Part shown: in pieces, positions 34,819-46,978 of the stretch | Position numbering within the stretch: the first letter of the stretch is position 1 | Layout: each line of letters begins with the position of its first letter | Origin: Keithomyces neogunnii | Lineage: Eukaryota; Ascomycota; Sordariomycetes; Hypocreales; Clavicipitaceae | Length of the DNA: 64,000 nt | Direction of reading: 5' to 3' | NCBI GenBank assembly: GCA_020975405.1 | Contig: JAIOWQ010000003.1 | Coordinates: forward strand, 749,001 to 813,000 | Translations under genes and position numbers: made by a program | Notes under the pieces: model-generated | What the model was told of the DNA's origin: nothing | The model's database searches: none | Seen by the model: the letters and a program-made list of their open reading frames with translations, nothing else

Positions 34819-35567
34819 TACGTCCAGCCGCCTTACACTGAAGAGGAATCACACGGCCAAGAGATTCAACGGCGGACTTGGCACGGTTGCATTGTATCAG
34901 ACATGCAAGTTGTAAGCCAACTGCAAAATCCCCAATGTAAAGAGCGGCATTGACGAGTGTAGGCTTGTGAGCATGACATTTGGTCGGCCCAACATCACCA
35001 GCGGTCTCTCTGCCTCGCAGATTAACGAATCCGCCTCTCTTGACATTTTCGTGGCGGCCAATCCTGAAAAGCTCAAGGTATCATTTCTCTCTGCTTGTGC
35101 TCGGCTCTCGTTGGTTTTGAACCAGATTCTGTCAGAGGCCTATCCTCCGTCCCGGCGTCCGACTTCAACAGACAGCATGGCACCACCACCTACCCGCAGA
35201 GAAGGCATTGCCGAACTTGAGAAGCGGCTGGGCGTCTTTGAAGAAAGCCTTCCATCCCCATTGTCGTGGAAGATTGCAAGAAGCGACGGAACTGAAGAGA
35301 AGGGTCGCATTCTGCTTATGCAGAGAAACGTTTTGCATGTCAGGTAAGCAAGTCATGGGGACATTGCAGTTGGTGGGGGCTGGGCTAAAGAACACATTAT
35401 CCAGGCCCCTTTATGCTCGCATGTTACTCTATCGTCAGCTGTTCACGCGGTTGTTGGCATCCAGTAAACGCGACGAAACATTGTCCAGGCCGGATCAGAC
35501 AGCCATCCGAGCCTGTGCTTGGCAAAATATGCGACTTTCACCTATGGTTGCTTTAATGCACATGTAG
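34819..35567 (+). pseudogene. Truncated fungal-specific transcription factor (middle homology region only)
   Basis: Three coding pieces splice in phase. 34819-34905 ends RRTWHGCIVSDM, 34963-35343 reads LVSMTFGRPNITSGLSASQI to RNVLHV, and 35405-35567 reads RPLYARMLLYRQLFTRLL. This is the Fungal_trans (PF04082-type) pattern: RRxWHGC..DR, MTFGRP, then the LxLY/R helix. The first intron (34906-34962) has a GC donor (GCAAGT) and TAG acceptor; the second (35344-35404) is GTAAGC..CCAG. The frame is closed by a stop just upstream (34816-34818). No zinc cluster or N-terminal half exists in the preceding 900 bp, and the protein ends early (PMVALMHM) before the usual C-terminal region. It is best read as a remnant or severely truncated gene. 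Confidence 0.65.
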
Positions 35568-36033
35568 CCAATTAGTTGAAACACAAGGCCGAACTCCTTG
35601 TCCCAAGAACAGGAGTGGCAACCAACCCAATCAGGCACAAACGAGGCTCTGGATTCGAAATCACTTGCCATGATCAACTTCCATGAATATATGCGGCCAT
35701 GATCAGTCTGCCATCCGAGGACTTGATCCGCCGGTGGCACCATTTCGTTGATTGCTATCCGGCCTCATAGCTTAGCTACATCGATGACGCACAGCCAGAT
35801 GGCTCTCTAGGTTCAGACCCGTCTTGTCTGCGTTCCTTGGGTAGTAGGATGGTACATTCGTGAATCAAGGCGGCATCAAACACTCCTGTCCACCGAGTGT
35901 GTGGTCCATGTATACATGTGTATTTGACAACCCTGTTCTTCTCGTGCATACGGGGTATTTCTATGAATGCTACTCCCCAACATGCCACACGCACAGCCCT
36001 ATCGTACAAACAGCCAGAGAAAAGCATCTTGCA
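35568..36033. other. Convergent 3' intergenic region
   Basis: 466 bp between the truncated regulator and the VMA16 stop codon. Nothing recognised. Confidence 0.45.
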
Positions 36034-36814
36034 CTAGGCATTGCCATCCATGGCATTGGCCTTGCTGGAAACGAGCAAGCCAACAATCAGACCAAACAAG
36101 CCCAAGACGGAGCTAAAGATTTCAATAACGAGAATCTTGACGAATCTGGCACGGGCGCGGGTTAGCAAGCCGTGTGGAACAGAGAGGGAGTGAGAGTGTA
36201 CGCACAGGGACGGGTCAGCAGCGTCGGCAAGAGCAGCACCGCTACCGTTGATGCCCACGGCCACGCCACAGATGAGATTGCACATGCCCACGGTGATGCC
36301 GGACCAAAAGAGCGAGTAACCAGTGTAATAGGCGTCGGCGGAGAAGGCGGCCGCGCCGGTGGCGTAGCCCACCTTTGACGAGAAGACAATGGACATGATG
36401 ATGCCGTAGATGGCGACGACCTCACAGAAGATGATGGAGATGAGATTCTTGGTGCGGATGCGCGGCGCCCTCACGGCAGCACCGAGAATAGACGAGCCGG
36501 TGATGGCGATGCCCCTGGACAATGTTCAGCGACACGCGATGCCCTTAGGCAGAAAGGGGAGGGAGGCTGCTCATACCATGCCGCACCAACGACGGACAGA
36601 CCCATGCACAGCGCGATGCCCAGATTCGCCCAGGCGGCAGGGGTGATGGCCTCCAAAAATGCGCCGACATTGAAGGATTCGCCGCTGCCGGTGAAGAGCA
36701 TATCTGTGAGCGGGTTAGCTGTGCCTCTGGGACGCGTGTTTGAAGGAGGGGGGGGGAAGACGCACATGCTCCGACGACAAGCAGCAGCGACGTTATGCTG
36801 TATGTGGCGTACAT
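36034..36814 (-). CDS. VMA16: V-type H+-ATPase proteolipid subunit c'' (VMA16)
   Basis: Four exons (36814-36766, 36703-36577, 36514-36206, 36145-36034) with three introns of 60-62 bp (GTGCGT, GTATGA and GTGCGT donors) give 198 residues. The protein is a chain of membrane helices: SITSLLLVVGAYMLFTG, AAWANLGIALCMGLSVVGAA, GIAITGSSILGAAVRAP, then NLISIIFCEVVAIYGIIMSI with the proton-carrying glutamate near residue 90, and a final helix VKILVIEIFSSVLGLFGLIV. The order and the IFCE motif identify the c'' subunit rather than c or c'. It forms part of the rotating proteolipid ring of the V0 sector that acidifies vacuole, Golgi and endosomes. It is conserved, single-copy and apparently intact. Confidence 0.93.
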
Positions 36815-39800
36815 TGTGACTTTTTATCCGTCGTCGGGCGAGAGTGTACCGCGGCTTTTTGATGGAAGAGGGCGATGGGCGAGGAAGCTGGATGAGCTTT
36901 GCCCTTGGTTTGGTGAGAGGTGAGGTTTCAAGTTGGCACGTTTGAGGCGGGCCGGTGCGCGGGCGTCTGATTGGTTGGCGGGTGACATGTTGAATACCCT
37001 ATACTTTCTTTTTGTCGTGACAATATCGAGCAGCTGTACGGAGTAGAGATGGGTAAATTTGAAAGGCGGACGAGAGTGGATTTTTCAAGAAAGAATATTC
37101 ACAGACATGATTGTGTATGGAAGCGGCGAAAGCGGATGTAAACATGACGCTTGCATCTGTGTTGGAAGTCGGCTCACGGACATAAATTTGGGAATGGACG
37201 CAACGTTTCCCCGATTTTTACAGGCGCAAATGAGTAGTGATGAAAACGATTAATGACAGGTGCATTCAGACAGTCATGCTAGACCCTCACCGAACAGCGT
37301 CCCTAGGCTGCTGATATCTGACCGCCCCCTCTCCAAGTTTCGGCGACATTAGGCAGTTCCTATACGGTACAAAGAACATGTACACAGTATAGTGCAAGGA
37401 AGGCAGATCACGACATAGCAGCAGGGTGCTCGGACGCCCGCAAGACAAAGACAAACAGAACATCTGCATGTGGCAAAAGCGATTCTTCCACCGCTGGCGA
37501 TGTCGTCGAGGCGCAGCGCAAACGAGCATCGTGCACTAGACGTAATCGAAGCAAAATAGAAAAACAGGCAACACATTGCCACCAATAGACTGTGATTCGG
37601 ACCCGTCTCCGAATTGGACATGACAGTGGCCGTTGGCAACTATGACATCACTTTTCCCCGAGACGTGGCAAAAGGCGGCATTGTCCCCAAAATGTGGAGA
37701 CGGCAACAAAGGGCACAAGACATGGCTATTACGCTGCTTATGCGTAATTGGGAGCCAAGGAGAGGAATGCCATGCGGCATTAAAAGTGGCGCACATGACA
37801 GATTTTGTCGCCCACCCGGCTGCCTTGGGCGGGATGACGACTTCTGTTACCAAGAAAAAGAGCCGTCTTTGTCTTTGTCGTCATGATGGAGTGCCACGTG
37901 CATCGACTTTTGAGAAAGCCGGTATGCAGACACGGGATTCTGTTTGCAGGGCATGTTGAGACAGCATCAACCCCGCGGATCAACCCCGTGGCCAGAGCTT
38001 CGTGGATACCATGGAGAAATGATTTGCCTCTTGCACACCGATCTTGTTTCGGGGGGCGACGGCTTGTGGGAGTTTGAACCCTACTGTACTTGAGACTCGC
38101 GGATCCAACAGGACAGGCCCCGTTTGGAAGGGCCGAAGTGGCAGAGGCCATGCGCGTCTCCGAGGGCACCGTTGCCAGCTGGGATACGTGGGTTTGCAAT
38201 AAGCAGCAAGGCAATCCAGTGTCCTGCGATGTGATGGACGGGGTTTGGAGATGGGGCATCCATCATGGGAAAAAGGCGGGGGAGGGGCAAAAGATACTTG
38301 AGTACCTAGGAAACAAGTATCTACCTTGGTACTTGCATTGCTCTGTTGCCGAATGCCTTTTGGCAAGACTGCTAGTCTATTACGCGGTGCCTTGTAATTT
38401 GTCCTCAGGTCTTGTTCCTCTATTCCGTAGGGCGCTTGAGCGCTGATGCGCATACTTTACCAGACTCTATCAAGGCGGGGCCATGTGACATTTTGCTCAG
38501 TGGACGCTACGGATTGACCACAGTCGATCCAGTCATCCCACACCAGACCGTCTTTCACAGGCATGCACAGACAGTGTGCCACTGGCCTCGGGCTGCTTGG
38601 TGCAAACGGCGGCCCAATCGGTACCGTGCGAGACAAACGGTGTGTCTCTTCAAGCCGACATTTTCGAATGGTGCCGTCAAGTTTGCACGCCATGGCTCAT
38701 GGTGACGCGATGCGATTGGTCCCCCCATTCGCCGTTTTGCTCGACGCCAGATTGTCAACGCCCACCAGATGGACGGCATTCGCTGCGCCAGGCATTGCCA
38801 TGCCCTGCATGCTTTGTACATGGGCCTTGTCCCACTGTTGGACCCAACGCTGGCCGCATGTTTGTCACCGACTCACCGACGCCCAAGAGCCGCACAGCGT
38901 CTGGAGTCTGGACGGCCCGGCGCAAGTGTCAGCACAGATGGTGCAGCTTTGGGCTCAGCGTCTTGCGCAAAAAGCCAAAGGTACAGCATCACGACTGGCC
39001 GTTGCAAAAACCCCAAACGACAAGACACCATGTCGCAGTGACTCTTCAACAGGCCGGCGGCTGTGGCGCTTTTTGGCGTGTCTCTTCAACAACCGCCTCG
39101 GCCTCGGCCTCGCCCTGCTTGTCGTCTGACCCCACCGAGAGGCGTCCTGTCCTCGAGAAAGTCGTCGGAAAGGAGGATCAGTCATCCAATAAGCACTCGG
39201 CGAATGCACAAGAGGGATGGGCGGCTACCTGTGACTTTGGGCGGGCGACAAAGTGCACGCACGGCGATGATCTCCCGCTCCCCAGCAACGTTGATCGCCG
39301 GGGACTTTGCGACCCAGCGACGACAAACGAGGTCCGTGGCTAGGCATCTTTAAGCTTGATTAGGAAGTCCAGAGGCCCGGCAAGAAGCGCACTGTGGCCT
39401 GCAACGCAACCGGTGTAGCAAAGGCGCTTGGCATGAAGTTACGAGTCTGGTTATTATTTCCTTTGCAAAAGCCTTGCACACCGCCAACATATAAAAAAAA
39501 ACGGGCACTCTCACCGTCGTCTATCCCTTATTCCTGCATGCACACGATGCGCATTGCTGCCCGCATCTCTGACATGGAGTGTGTCATTGCTGGATGACGG
39601 AGCTTACGGCAGCTGTCTGTTGGTGACACGGCATCTGACACGGCGGCTACCAAGGGCGCGATTATGTCGTTTATGTGCAGAGACGTGCACATGTTGCACT
39701 GGACTGGTGTAAATGGCGTCGAAGCTGATTGCTGGACCGACAAGCTGCCAACAAGAAGCTGCTTTTTGTCGGCCTGCCCGACAACAGCCAACATTATAGA

Positions 39801-42088
39801 CGATGGAGCCTGTTGGCCGTGATCAAGCACACCAACTGCTAGATGCAGAATGAACAAAATGACGAGAGACCCAACACGGAGCAATCTTGATCTTTTTGCG
39901 CCTCGGCAAGTACCAAAACAATGGCTTCTTTTCAGCCTCAAGTCAGTGCCGATTCAAGCTGCGCCCCATGGGTGTTTGGCGCCAAGCACCGGGCACATGG
40001 CGCCTTGCCGATTGTGGCAGTCGATGGAGGCTTTTCTTCAGGTGTGCGAGAGAGACGCGTCGAGCTCAAGGCTGCTGTTTTATCAAAATGGTCCGGCCGC
40101 GCGCCCGAAGTGAGGCGTCGATGCAGCTGCCTGGTGCCGTGACGCGAAGCGCCCATCACGACTCGTTGACCATGTTGAGGATGCAAAGGCAATGGTATTC
40201 TCTGATGCGACCTGCGCGGGTACTGTGATGATGTACATCCATCTCTGCGGGCGCTGGCAGACACCATGTCGACGATGCCCGCCGGCTAGTGCATGGACTT
40301 TTTGCAAATCACCACAAAAGACCCCGTCATGGTCGCCTTGTTCGACGTTCTGCTCTGGCCAGCTGCTTCCGTGTAACGTCTCCCCCGAGGCATCAAGTCG
40401 CCGATGCACTCAGCCCTGTGACGGGCGGAGCGGAAACATGTCTGGCACACGTCAACAGCCGCGCCCATAGCTGCGACTTTGTCTGCGTCTGCCTGGAGGC
40501 AGCCCATCTGAAGAGAGCGCGGCGACTTTCAACAGCAACGAGGCCCAAACAGGCTCGTTCAGCTGCGACAGTGCAGGAAAGCAGATACATTGCCTCCATG
40601 TACATTGGCGGCGAACACTGTGTGAGCTTCCCCAAGTCGCCGGTGGCTGCTTCTGGTTGGCGGTCCCAGACCCCCAAGGCGCCCCAGGCCGGGCCCCGCC
40701 AAGCCCCCGGAGAGATGCCCCAAATACCTGCCACGAGTCCCATGAGCGAATCGAGTAAGCACCTTGTCGGCGACATGTCAGGCATGCGGCCCTTGTGACG
40801 ACACTGTTCAAGGCCAGGTGCCCTGTAAGCCGCATGCCAGATTCGTTTATTTGGCCACGGTATCCGCCAAGGCAGCTTTGTTGCCTCTTTTCCTTTTCTT
40901 CCTTGCATTTATATTTTGCAAAACCCTTGTCCATCACCTGAACTGCTGCTATTAAAGACCAGCACACACCAGCCGCGCAACTCGGTGCTTATTCCTGTCT
41001 GACACAACACAAACCACCTCACCAGCAAGCCATTCTCTGCTGGAAACGCTGATACGTTGCGTCCCGGAATTACTCGCCCCAACGAGTCGCAACTCCCACT
41101 TGGGCAAACACCCTCCGGTCCCCCCCACCTCGCAGAGACGGCGCGTCGCCACCGCACCTCCAGCGCACCTCTCCAGCACACCTCCACCGCGGCCCCAACT
41201 CCCCGGCGCCGTCTTCACTGTGGCAGCACTGTATTGCCGCGCACATTGACGGCACTCAGCACTCCCACCCCCCTCCCCCATAATAGCCTCGAGCTGTTCC
41301 GAGAGGCTCCGGTGCCAGCACCTCGCGCTTGTTCGACCGAGCATCGCACCTGGCAGTTGAGCACGCTCAGGCACTTTCATGACTCGTCCGGCGCCGGCCA
41401 CTCAGATATATATTCATGCGCTTTTGCCCATCTTGGTTCCCGTCTCGCACCTCGCATACCTTTAACCCACCCATCGCAAATCAAAAAGAGTCGATACACA
41501 GTCGCGACTCGGAGCTGAAATACCAAAAAGGCCAACTCATCATATCCACCGCATACATTGCCAGTCTATTTGTTCAGCTGAATCTGCAACACGAGTGCTC
41601 GTTCCAGCTTACCGCTGATTGGTCTCCACATACTGTGTGGCCTCTACATTAAATACGACGTGGCCGTCTGACCCCTCCAACGCCCGTCCGCCCGGCCCCA
41701 TCAACCCCATCTGCCCCATCAACCATCAACCCCCATCAGCCCGCCCCACGAGTCAACCATCCTCGACGAATTGTGGGCCCGCCTTTGACTCCGATATAAC
41801 AAAGACTCAGCCATCCGCCTTGGGCTTTGTCCTTGAGCTCTCTACAACCACAAGACGAAAAAATTCATCACAAGGAGGGTCGTCTTGTTTGCTCACAAAC
41901 AAGATTGTCGTACTCGCTTCGCCCTGGCACTCACTATCCAGGACCAGCCGTCCGCCCCCAAGACTGGTCAAGAAGAGGACCGTCATCACCGAGCCGCGCT
42001 TCAGACTGACTCATCATCGCCACCCACGCCACCCACCACGCCTGACGCGCAACACGCGCAACACACGCAACTACACGCGCGCACCACA
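36815..42088. other. 5.3 kb intergenic stretch
   Basis: No supported gene. It contains a TACGGAGTA copy (37037-37045) about 220 bp upstream of VMA16 and an ACCTAGG/TACCTTGGTAC cluster near 38303-38335. The last 1 kb before 42089 is C-rich on the plus strand and probably holds the promoter and long 5' untranslated region of the following small gene. Confidence 0.4.
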
Positions 42089-42379
42089 ATGTCGCCCAAG
42101 CAAGACTTGACATACTACCTCGTTCCCGACCTTTGCGCACTGGACTCCGCCGCCCGCCAAGTCGACCTCACCTCTCTCTCGTGGATGCAGCCCATTGTCA
42201 TTGACGACGAAGACTTGATGTTTGGCGGAAAGGCGCTGAGCGAGTGGTACGAGGAGGACCGGCGGCGCCTGAGCAGCGGCAGCGACGATGGAAGGACGGA
42301 CAACAGCCAAGACGAGGAGCCGCGGGGACGTGAGCGCGTGAGGAGGCACCGCAGGGACGTCAAGGGTCACCAAAAGTGA
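42089..42379 (+). CDS. Small acidic hypothetical protein
   Basis: A single 96-residue frame starting MSPKQDLTYYLVPDLCALDS. The central part is LSWMQPIVIDDEDLMFGGKA followed by LSEWYEEDRRRLSSGS, and the C-terminus is strongly charged and basic (RGRERVRRHRRDVKGHQK). No signal peptide or membrane segment is present. The coding-like central segment and the long pyrimidine-rich leader support a real gene. The frame is open further upstream (from 41885), but the ATG at 42089 gives the sensible start. Function is unknown. Confidence 0.6.
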   Translation: MSPKQDLTYYLVPDLCALDSAARQVDLTSLSWMQPIVIDDEDLMFGGKALSEWYEEDRRRLSSGSDDGRTDNSQDEEPRGRERVRRHRRDVKGHQK

Positions 42380-43448
42380 AGGGGGCTCCTCTATCATTTA
42401 TCATTTCTCGCTTTCCATCCCCTCCTCATGTTGAGCTCGAGGCTCCATGCGACACACAACACACAACACACAACACCCTCGCCCCAAGGCACCTGAAAGA
42501 CGGCGGCATCTTGTTCCTCAAAGCTTCGCGGCCCAGGTCGGCCGCACAAATTTTTTTACACCATCGCATCACCGCATTTCAAGACGATAGACTGCTTATA
42601 CCCACCACGACGGTCATGACTACACGACTACCAGCTTCTATCCAGTGTCTGGGACAGAAGAACCCTTGCTTTTTGTTTCTTTTTCACTTTACTTCGGGAG
42701 TCTTGGGTTTCGGGAGTCTTGGAGGAGAAATCCCACTCACCTGGCGTTTGATGGCTGCCCTGTTGGCTGTTGGGTCTACTTTCATCTTCTTTGTGCCTTG
42801 ACTCTGGCGCATCGCCTGTAGTATATAGGACCTAGTTTGTCGCGGGGAGGGCGGTGGCGTGGCTCAGTCAGGCATATCTGACGCTGAATGGCAGCAATAC
42901 CATAACTTTACTCTACGCCGTGTCTCAGTGATGTGTCCCAACGCACCGACTTTGGTTTTCATTTTTTTTTTCACTTTCCCTTGTTACTTGCGCCACGCGC
43001 AGTCCCCTCTGCTAAGAAAAGTTTGTCAAATGCCCACCTGCTCCGTACATCAACAGGCGCCGTGGCTTGCCGGTGTCCGGGGTTGCCGTGCCTGTGCTGT
43101 ATCGGCCGGCTTGTGATTCATGTCACTCTTGCTGGCGTACGACAAACAAGCTCTTGACCCCCTTGTTGTAGCGGCATGCTGCAAAGGTCGGCGGTTGGCT
43201 TTGCATCTGTTGGGTCTGACACCTTGTGCAATGGTGAACTAGTCGTGGGAAATGTATATTTCGTCTCTTCTTACAACTGTTCATTTACAAGCACATGTTG
43301 CCAAGGTGCGTGCGTGACTGTGCCCTGCAAGTCTACACGATCTAGACCGGCTTTGGTGCACAAGGCCGTCATCAATAAAGCGACGGCTTCTCTCAGAAAC
43401 CTGCTTGTCCCGAGGTTCGCAATGCTGCATGGTGTACCTGCCTTATGA
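42380..43448. other. 1.1 kb intergenic stretch
   Basis: No supported gene. An ACACAAC repeat lies at 42452-42475. Confidence 0.45.
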
Positions 43449-45017
43449 TCAAGTCTGCAAAAGTTGCATGGTCGAGGCGAAGCGACCCATGTGCACCCGT
43501 TGGCGGGCGCGCTCAAACCTGCTCACATACCTCGCCGCCAAATCCTGCCACGCAACGCCTCTAAAGTCGTATACGTGGGCGTCCAAAACGCGGCCCATCT
43601 TGACCCTTTGCTCAGCCGTCGGGGCCACGGCCCACGCAAGACAGAGCGCAGGGGGGAGCCGCGCCGTCCCCAGCGGCCGGAAGCGGTCCAGTCGCTCCGT
43701 CGCCCGGATGACCTCGTCGACCAAGCCCGCGGCCTGCCTGGCGAGATGGGCCGTGTTGGCGGGACGCAGCATCTGCAACGCCGTGTTGAGCACCAGGGCC
43801 ATGGACACGAGCTCCGAGTTGCCCGTTTCGGCGAGTATGTAGCGCAGGCCCAGGGCCTTGTCGCCCGCCGTGTTGGTGGCCGCCCGGAACAGGTGCGTGG
43901 CAATGGCCACGAGACGCGGCGCCTCGACCAGCATGTCTCGGTACGTGGTGGAGATTTCCTTTTCATAGAGGTCCGGGTCGTCGAGCTGCGAGGGGAGCGC
44001 GACGAGGTTTTCCCAGCGCAGGGTGTAGAACTCGGTCGTGAGGCCTGCTGGGCCGGCGGCAACGGGCCCGAAGCGGCGCCTTTGTCCGTCAATGACGCGC
44101 TTGGGTATCTTGATGCTCGGGTCCATTATGCACTCGCCAATCTGCACGTCGTTAGTGAATAGGTTCGGAGGGAGGGGGGCTGCCTGGACGCACCACCACG
44201 GACCACGCTGCGCTGATGCCTTGGCGGTAAAAGTCGCTCTGCGGCCGCTGGTCGGGCATTTTGCTCAGCAGGGACAGCAGTCCGCGTATGTGAATCTCGT
44301 ACTCGCCCCTTGGGCTTCCTGAGAGGTTCTGCCCCGTCCAAGTAAGCACCACCAACTTTGCTTGGGACAAGGGCTCTTCAGACGCTCACATGCGACAAGC
44401 ACAGGATGCCAACGGCAAATATGGCGTCCATGTACTGGCTTGTATCTTGGGCCGAAGATATGCAGCTTCTCAGACGCTGTAGGGCCTCTCCGTAATGCGA
44501 AAAGGCGTGCACCGAAGGGGCGCCGGTATAAAAGGTGGTGGCGCTGCTCGTCAGCACCTTGATGGCTGCCACGAGTGTTTGGTTCTGTCCCAGCCGCTTT
44601 GGCATCTCCTGAAAGAACTGGCCAAAGGAGAGGATGCTGTATCCAGGGTCGGCAGCCTCGAGAATGGATGCAAAGGAGCTGGTGGTGAGCGAGACATCAT
44701 TGCTCGGCGGCCGTGACAGCGTCATGGCCTGGTCGTCTGGGATCCATGAGGCTCGTTTGAATGAGCCAGACGTGGTGCTTGACAAGAGCACATGGCGGAA
44801 TTTGTATCGCTTCTGGCCTGCGCCGATACATGGCAGCTGCAGCCGTTCACACCTTGAGCATTTCGGCTGCTTCTGGTCGCACTGGCGGACCAAACTGCGT
44901 GTCAGCGCGCTGCTCCTATTCTCTCGCATGTGTACGGAGTAACCAAGGGCATATTTATACCTTCTTCTTGCGCGCCCGACAAACATCACAACCGCGACCA
45001 GATGGCACCCCCGGCAT
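43449..45017 (-). CDS. Zn(II)2Cys6 transcription factor
   Basis: Four exons (45017-44961, 44881-44390, 44328-44194, 44141-43449) give 458 residues. The zinc cluster is complete after splicing: Cys10, 13, 20, 27, 30 and 37 in C-X2-C-X6-C-X6-C-X2-C-X6-C spacing (CDVCRARKKKC then DQKQPKCSRCERLQLPC). The first intron (GTATAA..CGCCAG, 79 bp) falls exactly between Lys19 and Cys20. Intron 2 (44329-44389) could alternatively end 27 bp earlier in the same frame. The remainder (GEYEIHIRGLLSLL, FYRQGISAAW) resembles the C-terminal regulatory region of Fungal_trans_2-type regulators. It is nuclear and DNA-binding; targets are unknown. It sits beside two secreted-protein genes, which makes local regulation possible but unproven. 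Confidence 0.85.
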
Positions 45018-45520
45018 CGTCGACGTCGATGGCGGACGAGGCGAGGAACATGACAGTGTTTTGTTGGGGGGGGGGGGGTGGTCAGACGAGAGAGTTGTGT
45101 CAGGATAGAACTACATTGCGCAACGGTCTGCCAGATTCAGGACAAGGCCTGCGGCTGAATGTTCTTCCTTGTGTATCGCGGCATGTGCACATCTCCGTCA
45201 GCCATCGGCCGTCAGAGGTGAAATATCCGGAATCTGGGCCGAGGCAACATGGCACGGGACGAGTGTGCTTGAAACAATACTTTATTACCAAAACGTGCTA
45301 TTATAAGAATGCAAAACTGCATCTTGACCCGACGTCGACTCCAACGGCCTTGGCTGCCCCTACTCCTTGGCAAGATGAGCCGGTTTCGTGTTTTAGCCGT
45401 CGCAGTGATTCATCATTTGCCACGATACAGAACAGGCAAAGAGTTCCATCTGATCCGAGGCAATGCCAACACCGGGACTGTCTGTCTGTATGAAGAGGAT
45501 GATAGGCCTCCACCACCACG
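45018..45520. other. Intergenic region between the regulator and the secreted protein
   Basis: 503 bp containing the promoter of the zinc-cluster gene, with a G11 run near 45067-45077. No other feature. Confidence 0.45.
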
Positions 45521-46207
45521 TTAGAATGGGGCGTAGCGAGACCAGTCAATGGCGGACACGTTGGCGTAGCATGGCGTCTTTGGTATAAAGTCGGACGATA
45601 TCGAGTCCTTCTCAAACGTCTTGAGCTCGGCGCACTGCGGCAGCAGAGTCACCGGGACGCACGCCGGACGCACGCTGCCCATGCCCGTCACCACGTTGGC
45701 AAACGTCTTGAGCAGGTTGAGCCTCTTTCCGCCGTAGAATGCCACGGTCTCGCTGCAGATGCCCAGCGCCTTTACCTTGAGATGGGCATAGGGAAAGGGG
45801 GCCGAGGCAATGGCGACGCCGCGCCTGCCACGGCCGGCGTCCAGCCTGATGGTGGACACGTCGGCGAAGCCCTCGTCCCTGAGGAAGCTCAGGCCGTTGG
45901 GCTTCCCGGGGAAGCTGCCCTCGGCGAGGATCTCAGACTCCATCTGCTCAAACTCGTCCTCTGTGCCGTTTTGGTAAAAGACGCGGCCGTGCTGGAAGTC
46001 GGCCCCGGCGCCCACGAGGTTCTCCGACGGGCCGAGATGGATGCTGTTGATCAGCCTGCCGTGCACGTAGTCGTAGAGGTCGCGCGACAGGTCGGTGACG
46101 TTTACAACCAGGTGGAAGCCGTGAGAGAAGGACTGCTCGGGGTATTCCAGCCCCGTGGCGAGACGGGCGAGCGCGAGGGCGACGACGGCAGCCATCGTGT
46201 TATGCAT
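45521..46207 (-). CDS. Secreted protein of unknown function
   Basis: A single 228-residue exon. The signal sequence (MAAVVALALARLATG) sits four residues after the first Met, and the mature protein begins about LEYPEQS. It contains SHGFHLVVNVTDLSRDLYDY, GRVFYQNGTEDEF and SAIDWSRYAPF, four cysteines and three N-glycosylation sequons (NVTD, NGTE, NVSA). The GFxLxxNVTDxxRDL opening followed by GRxFYQNGT is a pattern I associate with a family of uncharacterised ascomycete secreted proteins (probably the DUF7907 type). No catalytic motif was recognised. It is divergent from the next secreted gene across 771 bp. Confidence 0.85.
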   Translation of the reverse strand: MHNTMAAVVALALARLATGLEYPEQSFSHGFHLVVNVTDLSRDLYDYVHGRLINSIHLGPSENLVGAGADFQHGRVFYQNGTEDEFEQMESEILAEGSFPGKPNGLSFLRDEGFADVSTIRLDAGRGRRGVAIASAPFPYAHLKVKALGICSETVAFYGGKRLNLLKTFANVVTGMGSVRPACVPVTLLPQCAELKTFEKDSISSDFIPKTPCYANVSAIDWSRYAPF

Positions 46208-46978
46208 TCTGATATACGGATGGCGTTTCGCCGAGGACGATGGGCCAATGCTGTTCTTTTCCGTCGAGTCTTGTTCCTCTGCAAAAAAACGACGGCGAGT
46301 GATTTGCTATTCCAAGCGCGTCTTGATCAGCGGGAGGATCAAGCAGCTTCTTATACTGGGAGACGGGAGAGTTCCAGCCCAGTGGCGCAACCGATGATGC
46401 ATGTGAGCGCCAGAGCTAGCCATACGATGCGAATACAGATTAGACACGTCCAAATCGGCAGTAGTCTCCGAGGACGCCAAGATTCTCTGGTAAAGGGGCT
46501 TTATACATGTTTGACGCGGTCGTCCCCCCCCCCCCCCCCCCCCCCGAATTCTTTAGTCTGCCGGCCAGGAGAAACATGGTGGCAAGCTTTGAGCAAACAA
46601 AGTCTAAGGAGCACATGCTCTTCAGGTGATTGGATCAGCATTTGTTCAGACAAGTGCGTGACGGCACGGCTTCACCCGCCTTGCCTGCTTTTGAATATGC
46701 ACGGCTTGGTCAAAGTATAACCTGACAGCATTTGCTTCCAAGCATCATTTCGGTGCCGACATGGCCTCACAGGCAACCTAAGCTCTTCTCGCTACTCGGC
46801 TTGCGCCATGTCTGCAGTTTCCAGCGTACTATAAAAGAAGCAAGACGCCTCCCCTGGCCCTCTTCCTTTCGTTTCTTCCCCATTCGTAATTACCCAGCCT
46901 GCACGTGCAAAAACAAGCCACCTCATCCCTCTCATCACATCAAAGAAAAGGCACAACCGTCTATCCGCTCCTTTAAAC
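46208..46978. promoter_or_regulatory. Divergent promoter region of two secreted-protein genes
   Basis: 771 bp separate the two start codons. It contains a run of 22 C (46524-46545), and TATAAAAG at 46830-46837 about 140 bp before the rightward gene, followed by a pyrimidine-rich leader. Confidence 0.5.
46524..46545 (+). repeat. C22 homopolymer
   Basis: A run of 22 cytosines between two divergent secreted-protein genes. Such tracts are length-unstable and prone to assembly error. Confidence 0.9.

Noticed and set aside
40393..40967. Two overlapping minus-strand frames of 171 codons
   Set aside because: Neither has splice structure or recognisable similarity; both are read as chance frames in GC-rich DNA.
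43464..44162. 232-codon plus-strand frame
   Set aside because: Antisense shadow of the GC-rich last exon of the zinc-cluster gene.
45782..46720. 312-codon plus-strand frame
   Set aside because: Antisense to the secreted-protein gene and runs through the C22 tract (poly-Pro); shadow frame.
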